A program made the translations under genes and the position numbers. A stretch of DNA of 64,000 bases, from positions 248,001 to 312,000 of the forward strand of contig JAMYHL010000028.1 in assembly GCA_025531455.1 (NCBI GenBank), given 5' to 3'. Of this stretch, positions 54,856-64,000 are shown piece by piece (within the stretch, counting starts at the first letter, position 1; each line of letters opens with the position of its first letter). The stretch is from Apiotrichum sp. Y4204 (lineage: Eukaryota > Basidiomycota > Tremellomycetes > Trichosporonales > Trichosporonaceae). Under the pieces are notes generated by a model. That model saw nothing but the letters and a program-made list of their open reading frames with translations. It did no database searches and was not told the origin of the DNA.

Positions 54856-55556
54856 GGCGGCGAGTTCGGCGGGTGCGGGTAGAGAGCGACGAGAACACCG
54901 AGAGAGCTAGAGCTTGAGAGCTAGAGAAGAGCTGGTGTGCGATCGCTGGGCGCCGAGTGGTCGTGAGAGTGCACCTGGTGGTGGTGGTGCTTCGGGAGAG
55001 CTGTGACTGGCCACACACGCAGTATGGCGGAGAGCGGGAGCATTCTGCGCGGGTACGCCCGGACTCGAGCTGGGTACGGTGGGTGGTCGGAGTAACACGG
55101 CCTCCATTCCCGGCGGGGCACGGGCCAATCGGCGGCCAGGTATTGGTGAGTGAGGCTGGGCGGTGTTGGCCAGTCACCACCCAGTCCGAGTTGCAGGATT
55201 CACGATGCGGAACAATGTGCCGAGAGCAGGACCTACGACCTCTAACTGTATATCTGCGAGGTTGGCTACCATCTGAGTACTGACTGTCATACAAGCTGGG
55301 TGTAATGCTCGGCGCGACGCCGCCCTCTGTACTCTGGACGCCGGCGGGCGTCTGGGGGCCGGTAGAACAAGTATAGGCCCCTGCTTCGCAAGCATCCAAC
55401 CTGTGTCATGCAGGTCCAGGTGTGCGGCCACAATCCTCGCAGAGTGACAGATAGCAACGTGAGGGATCGCGCAGTGGACGAGTTCACGAACGCGAGCGCG
55501 GCGGAAAAATGGCGCGATAATGGCGGCGGTGGAGTCAAAAAAGGTCAAAAATGTTA
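54856..55556. other. Intergenic, SDH4 promoter
   Basis: About 0.7 kb lie upstream of SDH4. A short AGAGCTAGAG repeat occurs at 54901-54925. No gene is seen. Confidence 0.4.
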
Positions 55557-55639
55557 AGCCTCGTATGGGGCTCGAACCCATGACATTTTGATATCTTAGT
55601 AGTAAGAGTCAAACTATCTACCGACTGATATAACGAGGC
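55557..55639 (-). tRNA. tRNA-Lys (CTT) with 10-nt intron
   Basis: The minus strand folds with a perfect 7-bp acceptor (GCCTCGT/ACGAGGC), D arm with AGTCGGTAGA, anticodon stem TTTGA/TCAAA and T arm with GGGTTCGAGCCCC. The anticodon loop reads CTCTTA followed by a 10-nt intron CTACTAAGAT and A38. The intron AAG can pair with the CTT anticodon, the usual geometry for tRNA splicing. Confidence 0.95.
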
Positions 55640-56349
55640 GAGATATTTTTTGGAATGCCCCGTTTGTCTCCTCCAGACTCCCTCCCCCAAGCCGTGTTGA
55701 TCACTGACGACTGGCGATCCGGAGAACGAGACCTGTGTCTGGATCACACTGCCTCTGCACACCCACACCCGATGGCCTGAAGCTGCTGTGGTATGCATAT
55801 TCCGCCCCTCTCATCTCTGGATCGTCTGAATTGTCACTCGCCAGAGGGTAGAAGAAGCATTCCGCGGGGCGGTCTCAGCCGCGGATCGAGGATTGAGCAA
55901 CCGCGGGTCGGGAAGTCTCCAGAGATCCAGATTGCAACTTCCCGCGTTCTTTTAGTTCAGTAAATGTGCTGGCGTCGAACAACCGTGGAACCGCCAAGAT
56001 GAAGTGAGTAGCATCGGTCGTTCCAGAATCCCAGGTGACAGAGTCACTTCTGCCTGCGCTGACTGCCAGCTGCCCTGCTGTGATGATTGTGAAGACAATT
56101 GTGCTGTGGTAGCTGTGGTATCGTATCAAATGCATTTCCAAATTCCGCGTTACTGCCTCCCCTGTTAAGCTGTTGATCCTGCCGATCGTTCTGAATGTGC
56201 GCCCGCGTCCCAAATCGACCCGGTCTCGACTCGTGCTCCTCGGGATTGGCAGATCGTCTTGAATGATTCTTGACACTCTTGGCGTACTGCCTCGTCGGAT
56301 CGTTGTATCGTTAACGTTCTCCTCCTCGCCACAGCCAGAGTCTCATAGC
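55640..56349. other. Intergenic
   Basis: About 0.7 kb between the tRNA and the ICMT-like gene. I see no coding frame or repeat. Confidence 0.4.
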
Positions 56350-56850
56350 TTAAAAGATGAGCCAGCGGGCCACACGCTTCTTGTAGTCGGGGTACTCGAC
56401 GGGGAAAATGCGCGCAAGGGCTTGCTCCTCAGGTTTGATCTGGAATTGGGTGATGTACGTGACGAATGCGCCGATACCGACAATGCCCACGACGGGGGCC
56501 TCGAGGTACGTGCTCCAGGCGGCGAGGAGCGTCGCGACGCCGAGGTACATGGGGTTACGGGTGAACGAGTACAGGCCGTCGGTGACGAGGCAGCTGGCGC
56601 TGGCGGGCGTGAGGGGGGTGACGGTGGTGCGGTTGGCGTTGAACGAGAGGATGGCGGCAATGTCGAGTCCGAGACCGACGACAGCGAGGCCGCCCGCGAC
56701 GTACGGCGTGTACTGGAGGACCTTGACGGCGAGGTCGGGCCTAAGCAGCGCGCGCGTCGAGTACTCCGGGAGCTTCTGGGCGACCTTCCAAATGGCGGCG
56801 GCGGTGGCTGCGCCGACGACCGGGGGCGGAATGACAGTGTCGAGGGGCAT
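56350..56850 (-). CDS. Small ICMT/PEMT-like membrane methyltransferase-family protein
   Basis: A single exon encodes 166 residues. The protein has three to four hydrophobic segments. It contains the motif GLYSFTRNPMYLG and a C-terminal block with IKPEEQALARIFPVEYPDYKKRVARW, the pattern of the isoprenylcysteine methyltransferase / phospholipid methyltransferase superfamily (arginine-asparagine-proline SAM-side motif plus EE...Y..Y...V.RW). It is close to the short bacterial-type members. The substrate is unknown: a lipid or prenylated-cysteine methyl acceptor is typical of the superfamily. The chosen ATG gives a signal-anchor-like N-terminus; longer upstream frames start in 5' UTR. Confidence 0.85.
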   Translation of the reverse strand: MPLDTVIPPPVVGAATAAAIWKVAQKLPEYSTRALLRPDLAVKVLQYTPYVAGGLAVVGLGLDIAAILSFNANRTTVTPLTPASASCLVTDGLYSFTRNPMYLGVATLLAAWSTYLEAPVVGIVGIGAFVTYITQFQIKPEEQALARIFPVEYPDYKKRVARWLIF

Positions 56851-57380
56851 GGTGTGTGTGAAGAACGTGGGTGGAATGGAGAGTGGGAAGGGTGGTGAGA
56901 GAAAGAAGTTGTCAAGTTGCAAGAGGCGTGGCACGGGGGGGCGTCGAGCAATTGTATGGATTGGATGAACGCCCTCTTGCGTGTGTGGCAACAACAATGC
57001 CTCACTCATCGACGGCGACGACGGCCCTCACAGCTTCTGGATCACTGGCCAGTCCAGGCTCGTCTTGGCCGTCAACAAACGTCATGGGATCCGGCCGGAC
57101 GAAGACATGCCCGACCACCGCGGACTCCGCCGCGGTCAGGCCGCCAAGGGGCTGAGGAGTTCTCTGTTAAGTAAAAGCACGTTATATTCACGCAAGATAC
57201 ACGTGATTGACTTTTCTTCTCACACGTCACATTGACGCGTCGCGGGAGTATTTCCGCTGGGCGAGGCGCGTCGAACACTCACTCGAGGTGATTCATTTCA
57301 GCAGTCACAGAATGAGCAATTGTTGTTGTTGTCGACATCTCCGCCTAGTGTCTCCTCTCACACGCATCCAACCCGACGGC
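56851..57380. promoter_or_regulatory. Divergent promoter with an MCB element near POL31
   Basis: ACGCGT lies at 57235-57240, 141 nt before the POL31 ATG. An in-frame ATG at 57312 would add 23 residues to POL31 and is the main alternative start. Confidence 0.4.
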
Positions 57381-59060
57381 ATGGCGACCGAAATCAAGTA
57401 CGACGTCGCGGTTCCGCTACGCCGCCCGGCCGTGCCGTACTCGACGCTGCCGGAGCTCTCGGGCCAGTTCCTCATCGACCCCACGAAGCGCAGCTACAAG
57501 CACCAGTACTCGAACATCTACTTTGTGCGGCTTGTCGAGCTGCGCCCGCACGTCGAGGCGCATGCTGAGAAGAAATGGTCCGGAATGCGGGGTAGGTTCT
57601 GAAAGTCCGGTTGAATCACCTACTCATCCGCAGGACGGCCGCAGCTCCTCCACCGCATCCTCTCGCTGCAGCGCGGGCAGCTGTGCTATATCGTCGGCAC
57701 GGTGTACATGGACATGCCGCTAAAGCCGAACGTGCTCGAGGATATGGCACGCAGTGTGAGTTGAGTATGCTGTTCGTCGATTCACACCAGAACTGGATCG
57801 CACCGCCTGCACCGCGCGCAAAGTTCTACTCTGCACAGGACAGCGTGCACCTCGAGGATGAGAGCGGGCGCGTGCGGCTTATCGGCGAAGCGATCCGGCG
57901 CGAGCGCGACCGCGCGGGTCGGGGCCTGGTCACTGGCGTGGTCATGGCTGCGCTGGGGTACGAGACGGGGAACGGCGACTTTGAGGTCGTGGACGTGTGC
58001 TTTGCGGGCCTGCCGGATGTGTTCAAGCCGAGTGCTGGGCCGAGCGGAAGTAATGGGAAGGCGAAGGAGGCGATGGATGTCGATGGTGAGCAGAGATATG
58101 GGGTGATGCTGACGCGTAGAAAAGCCGAGTCTGTCAAGTGCGGACGGCAAGACGTGGGTCGCGATGGTGTCAGGTCTCTCGGTCGGGAGTGACACGGCCC
58201 CTCTGGACCTCAAGGCGGAGATGCTCGTCGAGTGGCTTATGGGGGAGGATGGCGTCGTAGCGGTGAGTCCTAATGAGTAGATTACGGCTAACCCCTTAGG
58301 ACCAGCTCGAGAGCGCACGGATAGCCCGCCTCATCTGCGCAGGCAACACACTGGCGGAGCCGCCGAAAGCGGCAGATAGGATGCCTGTGAGCTCACGACG
58401 TCTGACGCTAGCTCACTTCAGAAACGCTTCTCCACGGCCACAAATGACAGGCAGAACCACCCGACAAAGACGCTCACCCGCCTGCTGCGCGACGTCACCT
58501 CGTCGTCGCTCCCCGTCAACCTCGTCCCGGGACCACATGACCCTGCCGGCGCGCTCCTCCCGCAGCAGCCGATGCCGAAGGTCATGTTTGGCGCCAAGAT
58601 GAACGGTCTCGAGTGTAATACGAACCCGACATGGATGTCGATCGGCGAGCGGAGGTACGTACACGCGTCCGCTGTCACTGACCACAGTTTCCTCTGCGCG
58701 GGCGGACAGAACATCGACGACGTGTTCAAGTACATCCCCGGCGATGCACGGCTGGCGATGGCAGCACGCACGCTCGAGTGGCGCCATCTCGCACCCACGG
58801 CGCCCGACACGCTCTGGATCTACCCGTTCCCCGACACGGACCCATTTATCGTGCAGCACCGCCCGGACGTCTATGTCATTGGGAACCAGCCCGAGTTTGC
58901 GACCACCCTTGTGGGCGGGGACGAACCGACGCGCGTTGTCCTGCTGCCCCCCTTCGACACCACGGGCACGGTCGCGCTGGTGTGCCTCGAGACCCTCGAG
59001 GTGAAGATTGTCGAGTTTGAGGTGCCGCAGTGGGAGGGCGATGTACGGGAGGCAGCATAG
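57381..59060 (+). CDS. POL31: DNA polymerase delta small subunit (B-subunit)
   Basis: There are seven exons: 57381-57591, 57634-57755, 57791-58085, 58120-58262, 58300-58386, 58422-58654 and 58688-59060, giving 487 residues. It holds Pol3 and Pol32 together in replicative polymerase delta. Recognisable parts are the OB-fold with GQLCYIVGTVYMDMPLKPNVL, then LVTGVVMAALG, and the inactive phosphoesterase core with VAMVSGLSVGSD, NLVPGPHDPAGALLPQQPM and SFLCAGGQNIDDVFKY, followed by a short C-terminal domain. Intron 6 (33 nt) is in frame and stop-free. The length matches yeast Pol31. Confidence 0.95.
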
Positions 59061-59151
59061 CAGTGGGAAGGAGAGGAGTGTCCATGGCACAGGATAGGAT
59101 GTCATACATATGCAGATTCTAGCATTAGTACCAACATGGTCGTGATACTAT

Positions 59152-60752
59152 CTATCCCCACACGCGGCTCTCAAACAGCTTCATGCCCCCCTCGCCGTGG
59201 CGGTACCCCATGACGCTCTCCTTATTCGCATATTCGCCATAGTGCACCGTCCACCCGACCTTGCCGCCGCGCGGCTTCCACCCGGCGGGAACGTCTTTGG
59301 CAGCCATACTCCCTCTCCGCCCGCGCGTCTCGCCCCCAGCCTCGCGGCGCGCCTGAAGCACAACCCTGTCATCGAAAGCGAGCACGAACGCCCGGCGCTC
59401 CGTAACTCCCCACACGCGCCCGCCGTCCCCGGCAAGCGCGTACACGGGACTTCCTCGGCCGTGCGGCGAGAAGACACTCCATCCCGACTCGTTATCCGCC
59501 GTGTTATTCCACGCCCTGGGGGCAACAAATCGCACATCCCACACATTCACAATCCCGTGCTCCGCCCCGCCGGCGACGATACCGTGCGCGCCGACAAAGG
59601 CCGCCGAGAACAGCGCGGCGTCGGACCACGGATCCGAGAGCGCGAGGACCTGGCGGTTCGTCCGCAGATCATGCAGCCGTGCCGTGCCGTCGTGCCATGC
59701 CGAGAGGAGGGTCGCGCTCAGCGGGCTCCCAGCCGGGGTGGGGAACGCAACGAGGCCGTACGCCGCCGACCGGCTGTCTCCCGCGGGAAGCAGCACCGTC
59801 GCCTTGGGGCTGAGGCCGCCGTCCCTTGTCGCGTGCCAGTGTATGCCGCCGCGGAGGCCGAAGAACGCCCCGCGTGGGGAGAGGTGCGCGCCCCACGCGC
59901 GGCTCGGGAGCGCGATCGTCGATGTCGGCGTCCACGGCGACGTGGCGTTGAACAGACGTGCAGACGAGCCGCTGTCGGGTGTCGAGGCGGCTGAACTGAA
60001 TGCGCTCGCGCCGCGCCGTGCGCCGATCCCCGCACTCCCGCCCGTCCCGTTCGCGGTGAGCACCAAGCTCCCGCACCCTGCCAAAGCGTGTATCCCGCGC
60101 GGGTGGGGGTAATGCGCACTGCTTACACCATGCACAAAGCGCTGCACCGTGCCGTCAAACTGCGCGACGACAAAGTCCCCGCCCTCAGGATGCGTCGGGA
60201 GGGCGTGCAGCCCAACAATGTCCGTATCCGTCGTGCGGCGCGGCTGTCCATGTCCGTTGGGCTCGACTCTCCGTGCCGAGTCGCCGACAAGCACGTCGAC
60301 CTCGGCAGGCTCGCACACCGCTCGGTGGCCGTACTCGGGCATCGGGCGGAGTGGGTGGATCCGCACGGAATTGCCGATACCGAGAAGCAGTGCGTCGGCC
60401 GCGAGCGAGAGGGCGGGCATGGCGCGGGGCCACGCGCGGCCGACCTGCACGGCGTAGAGCTCGTGACGGGCGATTGCGCGCGAGATGCGCGTCGTGTGGT
60501 AAAACTGGGTTTTTGGGTCCGCATCCCGTGAGAGAGTCAGAGAGGGCATGGCGTTGTGTGTGAGGTACAGCGGGATGCCGAGCGCGAGGACCTGGTGTGA
60601 GCTGAAGACAATACCTCGGGACAACCCACTCTTCGTTCCATTAGGCGGGAGACGGCGCGGAGCGCGCCGAGCGAGGTGCTGTCGAGGCGCTCGAAGATGT
60701 GCGCGAGCACGTCGTCTGGGAGGCCCGCGAGGGACGCGAGGGGGGCGTCCAT
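59152..60752 (-). CDS. F-box protein with WD40-like repeats
   Basis: The exons are 60630-60752 and 59152-60591 (520 residues), across a 38-nt GTGGGT...CACCAG intron. The N-terminal F-box (residues about 7-41) reads LAGLPDDVLAHIFERLDSTSLGALRAVSR. The rest shows WD-like blades: GGDFVVAQFDGTVQRF, AWHDGTARLHDLRTNRQVL and GGAEHGIVNVWDVRF. F-box proteins bind Skp1 in SCF ubiquitin ligases and use the propeller to hold substrates. The substrate is unknown. The tail KVGWTVHYGEYANKESVMGYRHGEGG looks conserved rather than random. Confidence 0.85.
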
Positions 60753-61294
60753 TGTGGCTTTTTGTGGTGAGATGAAATGTAGAGTTGAGTTGGGAGCGAG
60801 TGATGAGGTTGGTGTTGAACTTTTCTCCAGTCGTGTGGTGGTGAGTGGCGACGGATCACGGCATTGGAGCGGCAAGAGGGGGATATCCGTATTTCCGTGT
60901 GGACTTCAGGGTGTAGTGATCGAAGGGTTCAGATATCCAAGATCATGAAATCATGCAGAGTTGTTTCGTAGCACATTTATCTGAGATGCACAAAAGGGAG
61001 TATGGACCTCAGAGTCCACTATGAGCTTGCGTACAGAGGATCCCGCCGCGGCATATTCGAGAAAGTCTGGCTGCCAAGTCATGGAGAGGTAAAGCTGTCC
61101 CGTGAATGATCCTGATCCCCGCCTGCCCGCGGCAAGTTGCCAGCTACCAGGCATCGCCACAATGGAAGAAACGCTTCCGGACTGATGCATACAATTAGTG
61201 ATATAGTCTACTATCCAGATGAGATACAGTGGAGACTGTACCGCGGCGAAGAACCGATACCGATCCGGTTCGCCAGCGACGACGACACTTGATT
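60753..61294. other. Intergenic between F-box and MFS genes
   Basis: A 542-bp gap. Nothing specific is seen. Confidence 0.4.
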
Positions 61295-63221
61295 CTACGC
61301 CTTTGTTTGCCCTTCACCATCGCGCCACGCCTTTGCCTCCCTCTCCCCAGCCCCCGCACCCTCCGCCGCGGAACGCTCCCCACTCTCGACGCTCTCCGTC
61401 CCCGGCCGCTTCCCCCGCCGCGAGATACGCTTCCAGTTCCCCGCCGCGATCGTGAACACGCCCGAGATGGTGAACGTGCACCCGCAGAAGATGGCCGCGT
61501 AGATAAACTTGTCGTCCCCGCGCGTAATGAGGGCTGGGCGTCAGCGGAGAGAATTAACAGTATCAAGTATCAAGGCCAAAAAGTGGCCAAGGCCTAGCCC
61601 GTCCGTTACTCACCAGAAGCAATTACAGGTCCGATGAGGGACGGGATGGCAAGCGAGGAGATGAGCATGCCGAAGCGCATGCCCGACTCGTGGACGGGCG
61701 AGATGGCCGCCGTGGCGGCAGGCACGGCGGTGAACCACCCGCCGGCGATGATACCGTACAGCAGCAGGCCGACGACAGTAGGTGCCGTGCCGACGTGTGG
61801 GAGCCAGAACGCAAACATGGTGATTGCGGCCGCAAAGCCGAGCGCGCCGAACACGCGCCACACACCGAGGACGTCCGCGAGCGCGCCGAGCGCCAGGCGG
61901 CCAACGACCGAGCCGCCAAGGCAGATGGCCACGGCGTACTCTGTCACGTTCTTGTTAGTTGTGTTTGCGCGCGCGTACGGAATCGAGGAGAAGAAGCCGG
62001 TCAGCAGGCTGGCGTAAGTGGAGCACTCTACTCGAAAGCGCACTTTATGCTGAAAAAGGCGGCGCCGATAACATGCAGGCAGTACTGCTTGTCGCGCCAC
62101 GGGCCGCGGAGGTCACGCCATGGCGGGGGCGCTCGCGGCGGCAGCCGCGACTTCATGAAGAGCACGCCGGGAAGCATGAGCGCAAAGTTGAAGCAGCCGA
62201 CCGTGAGCATTGTGTCGCGGTAAGCTGGGCGATTAGGTCTGCTTTGATGTTCCGTTCGGTAACTACCACTCACAGAGCCTCCTGAAGATCTGCTCAAACA
62301 TGATGGGATAGATGACGCCGCCGACGCCAGAGCCGCACACGATGATGCCGACCGCAAGGCCGCGCCGGCGCTCAAACCAGTGCGCGGCGACAGCCGCCGA
62401 TGGCGCATAAATGAGCGTTGCGGAGATACCGAAGAGGATAAACGAGAGCATAAAGTGCCAGTACTTGTACGAAACTGGTGTGAGCTGCAGTTGTCACAAC
62501 TACGCACATGCAAGGCCGACAAAGGATCCAAACGACGTGATCAGACACGACGTCACCAGCAGCTTGGGGCCATGGATGTCAAAGTAGCGCCCAGTGATCA
62601 TCGCACCCCCGAACTCGATGAGCGCCTGGATCGAGCCGAGCCACCTGCCGTCAGCCATGCCGTTTCCACCACTCCACCACTCACGAGACCTCGGCCTTGG
62701 CATAATCCTTCAGTTGGTTCGCGAGGAGGTACGCCTGCAGCTGCCCGTTCGCCGAAACTCCCGTCAGCACCATTTTGTTTCGGCTACTCACTCATCCCGA
62801 AGACGCAGAACTGCTGGAAGAAGCACGCAAACACCACGAGCCACGCCTCGCGCCCTCCGTCTGGTGGCGGGCCGATTCCGTGCGGGTCATGCGTCGCCTC
62901 ACACACTGGCGAGTGCGTATGTCCGTCGCTGTGGGCAGAGTGGGGATAGGAATGTGCCCGCTGGATAGGGCCCGCGGGAGATTGGGAGGGGAACGATTGC
63001 GAGGTGTGGAAACTCGCCGCCGCGCTATCCGCCCCATCCTCACCATCACCCCGCGCCGGCCGGTCATCACACAGTTCCTCGACATCGTGCGCCGGCTGCC
63101 CGAACGTGTGCTCGTGCCTCAAACTCCCGCTGCGCACGCTCCGTCCACTGCGCGCGCTGCGCGCGCTCTGACCCGTCCGCGAGCGTGTGAGCGGGAGCGG
63201 CGGGACGTCGTGCTCGTCCAT
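61295..63221 (-). CDS. MFS monocarboxylate-type transporter (MCT/Mch family)
   Basis: There are seven exons: 62792-63221, 62685-62757, 62508-62644, 62274-62474, 62044-62224, 61614-62008 and 61295-61533, giving 551 residues. A 120-residue Ser/Arg/His-rich cytosolic N-terminus leads to GGREAWLVVFACFFQQFCVFG, the usual start of fungal MCT-like carriers. ISANGQLQAYLLAN, WLGSIQALIEFGGAMITGRYFD, FERRRGLAVGIIVCGSGVGGVIYP and LGGSVVGRLALGALADVLG follow. Twelve membrane helices are expected. Fungal Mch proteins include the riboflavin carrier Mch5; the substrate here is not known. The exon 2 acceptor (GGGAG) is atypical, but only that join restores the helix. Confidence 0.9.
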
Positions 63222-64000
63222 TGTATCGTGGGATCCTTCGTGTCGATCCGATCGCAAGATAAGATAGTGGCGACGCGGGACGAAAAAGCGATGCACACGA
63301 TTGCGGTCGGGAATAAAAGTGGGTGCTACAGAATGCGGAAAAGGAGAGTGCAAACAACAATAATGTTCCCCGACTCCACCCCCCCGTTTCATGCATCGAA
63401 CGAGACCGAAACTAGTGGTTCTCGTTGTGTGGTTACAACCCCGCGCGAGCGGCGAACTCGGCGCCGAAGTGAGCCGAAGATGCCGAAGTGGGCAGATAGA
63501 TGCCGAGGTGCCGAACACAAAAGACCGAGCCGAGTCCGAGTGGCGCGAGTGAGTGGCGAATGACAAGTGTGGCAGATGGCAGTATCTGGTTGTGCAATTG
63601 TGCAGCATGCAGCATGGCAGCATGTCAGCTTGAATCTGATCACGCGGACAATGCAGTTAAGCCGCTGGTGTCAACCTGGGAGTAGAAGGGAACAAAATCA
63701 AGCAGGACTCTGAGAAGCGGTGTATAAAGTCTCAAGAGCAGAGCTGCCTTTCTGTTCGGCAGTGCACCCGGTGCTCACTTGTACCTAGTAATGGCCAGGC
63801 AATCAGCAGTTTTCTGAATGGTTCAGCAACGCCTTATAAGCAATGCAGTGAAGATGCCTATCGCCGGAACCCTGCTGCCGCGTAGCGCCACCAGTGGTGC
63901 ACCCTACAGTAAGTAACGTCAGCTGAGCGTGTACTGTACTGAACAACGTTCTACAGCGCCGTGACAAGGTTGTAATGGATTCCCGTGCCAAGAAATTGCG
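63222..64000. other. Intergenic at right edge, MFS gene promoter
   Basis: About 0.8 kb upstream of the MFS gene to the window end. A GCCGAAG-type short repeat occurs around 63450-63515. No gene can be supported. Confidence 0.4.

Noticed and set aside
1..64000. Transposons, CRISPR arrays, rRNA genes
   Set aside because: No reverse transcriptase or transposase motifs, terminal repeats, spaced repeats or rRNA-like stretches were seen on either strand.

Overview
This window is nuclear DNA of a basidiomycetous yeast. It is GC-rich. The genes are split by many very short introns (about 31-60 nt, typically GTGAGT or GTACGT at the donor, CTGAC/CTGAT as branch site, CAG or TAG as acceptor). Intergenic gaps are small, and intact orthologues of fungal housekeeping genes are present. 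Intron density and gene content point to Tremellomycetes, with Trichosporonales as my best guess; that placement is inference, not a database result. I see no transposon, CRISPR array or prophage.

Layout. 1-6.7 kb: a secreted class-2 lipase cut by the left edge, a DUF1996 secreted protein and an amino-acid permease. 8.7-10.4 kb: an unknown low-complexity protein with a helical C-terminus. 10.7-13.8 kb: two related secreted proteins of unknown function (family S). 14.7-23.3 kb: threonine synthase, eIF5B, the mRNA capping guanylyltransferase and a tRNA-Met. 23.6-28.2 kb: three poorly characterised proteins, one with an unusual six-cysteine cluster. 30.3-35.8 kb: a two-helix membrane protein, a UVRAG/Vps38-type PI3K-complex subunit and a FYVE-RING ubiquitin ligase. 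36.9-40.4 kb: a third family-S protein and a divergent pair of 10-cysteine secreted peptides. 40.7-46.4 kb: a Zn2Cys6 protein with a degenerate AlkB-like domain, then an ENT nucleoside transporter. 46.7-53.5 kb: Pol III subunit C17/RPC9, the MBF transcription factor Mbp1 and Rad52. 53.8-64 kb: SDH membrane anchor, tRNA-Lys, a small ICMT-like membrane protein, DNA polymerase delta small subunit, an F-box protein and an MFS transporter.

How it fits together. Most genes are independent housekeeping units. Mbp1 (G1/S transcription), Pol31 (replication) and Rad52 (repair) lie within 10 kb, and ACGCGT boxes lie upstream of MBP1 and POL31. Vps38 and the FYVE-RING ligase are divergent neighbours, and both belong to the PI3P/endosome pathway. 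The novel content is secreted: the family-S proteins share a signal peptide and a roughly 45-residue helical motif, and the 10-cysteine peptides appear to be released by Kex2-type cleavage on both sides. Short direct repeats sit beside several of these genes.

Exon coordinates were derived by reading splice signals and keeping the frame; alternative acceptors are noted where two fit.
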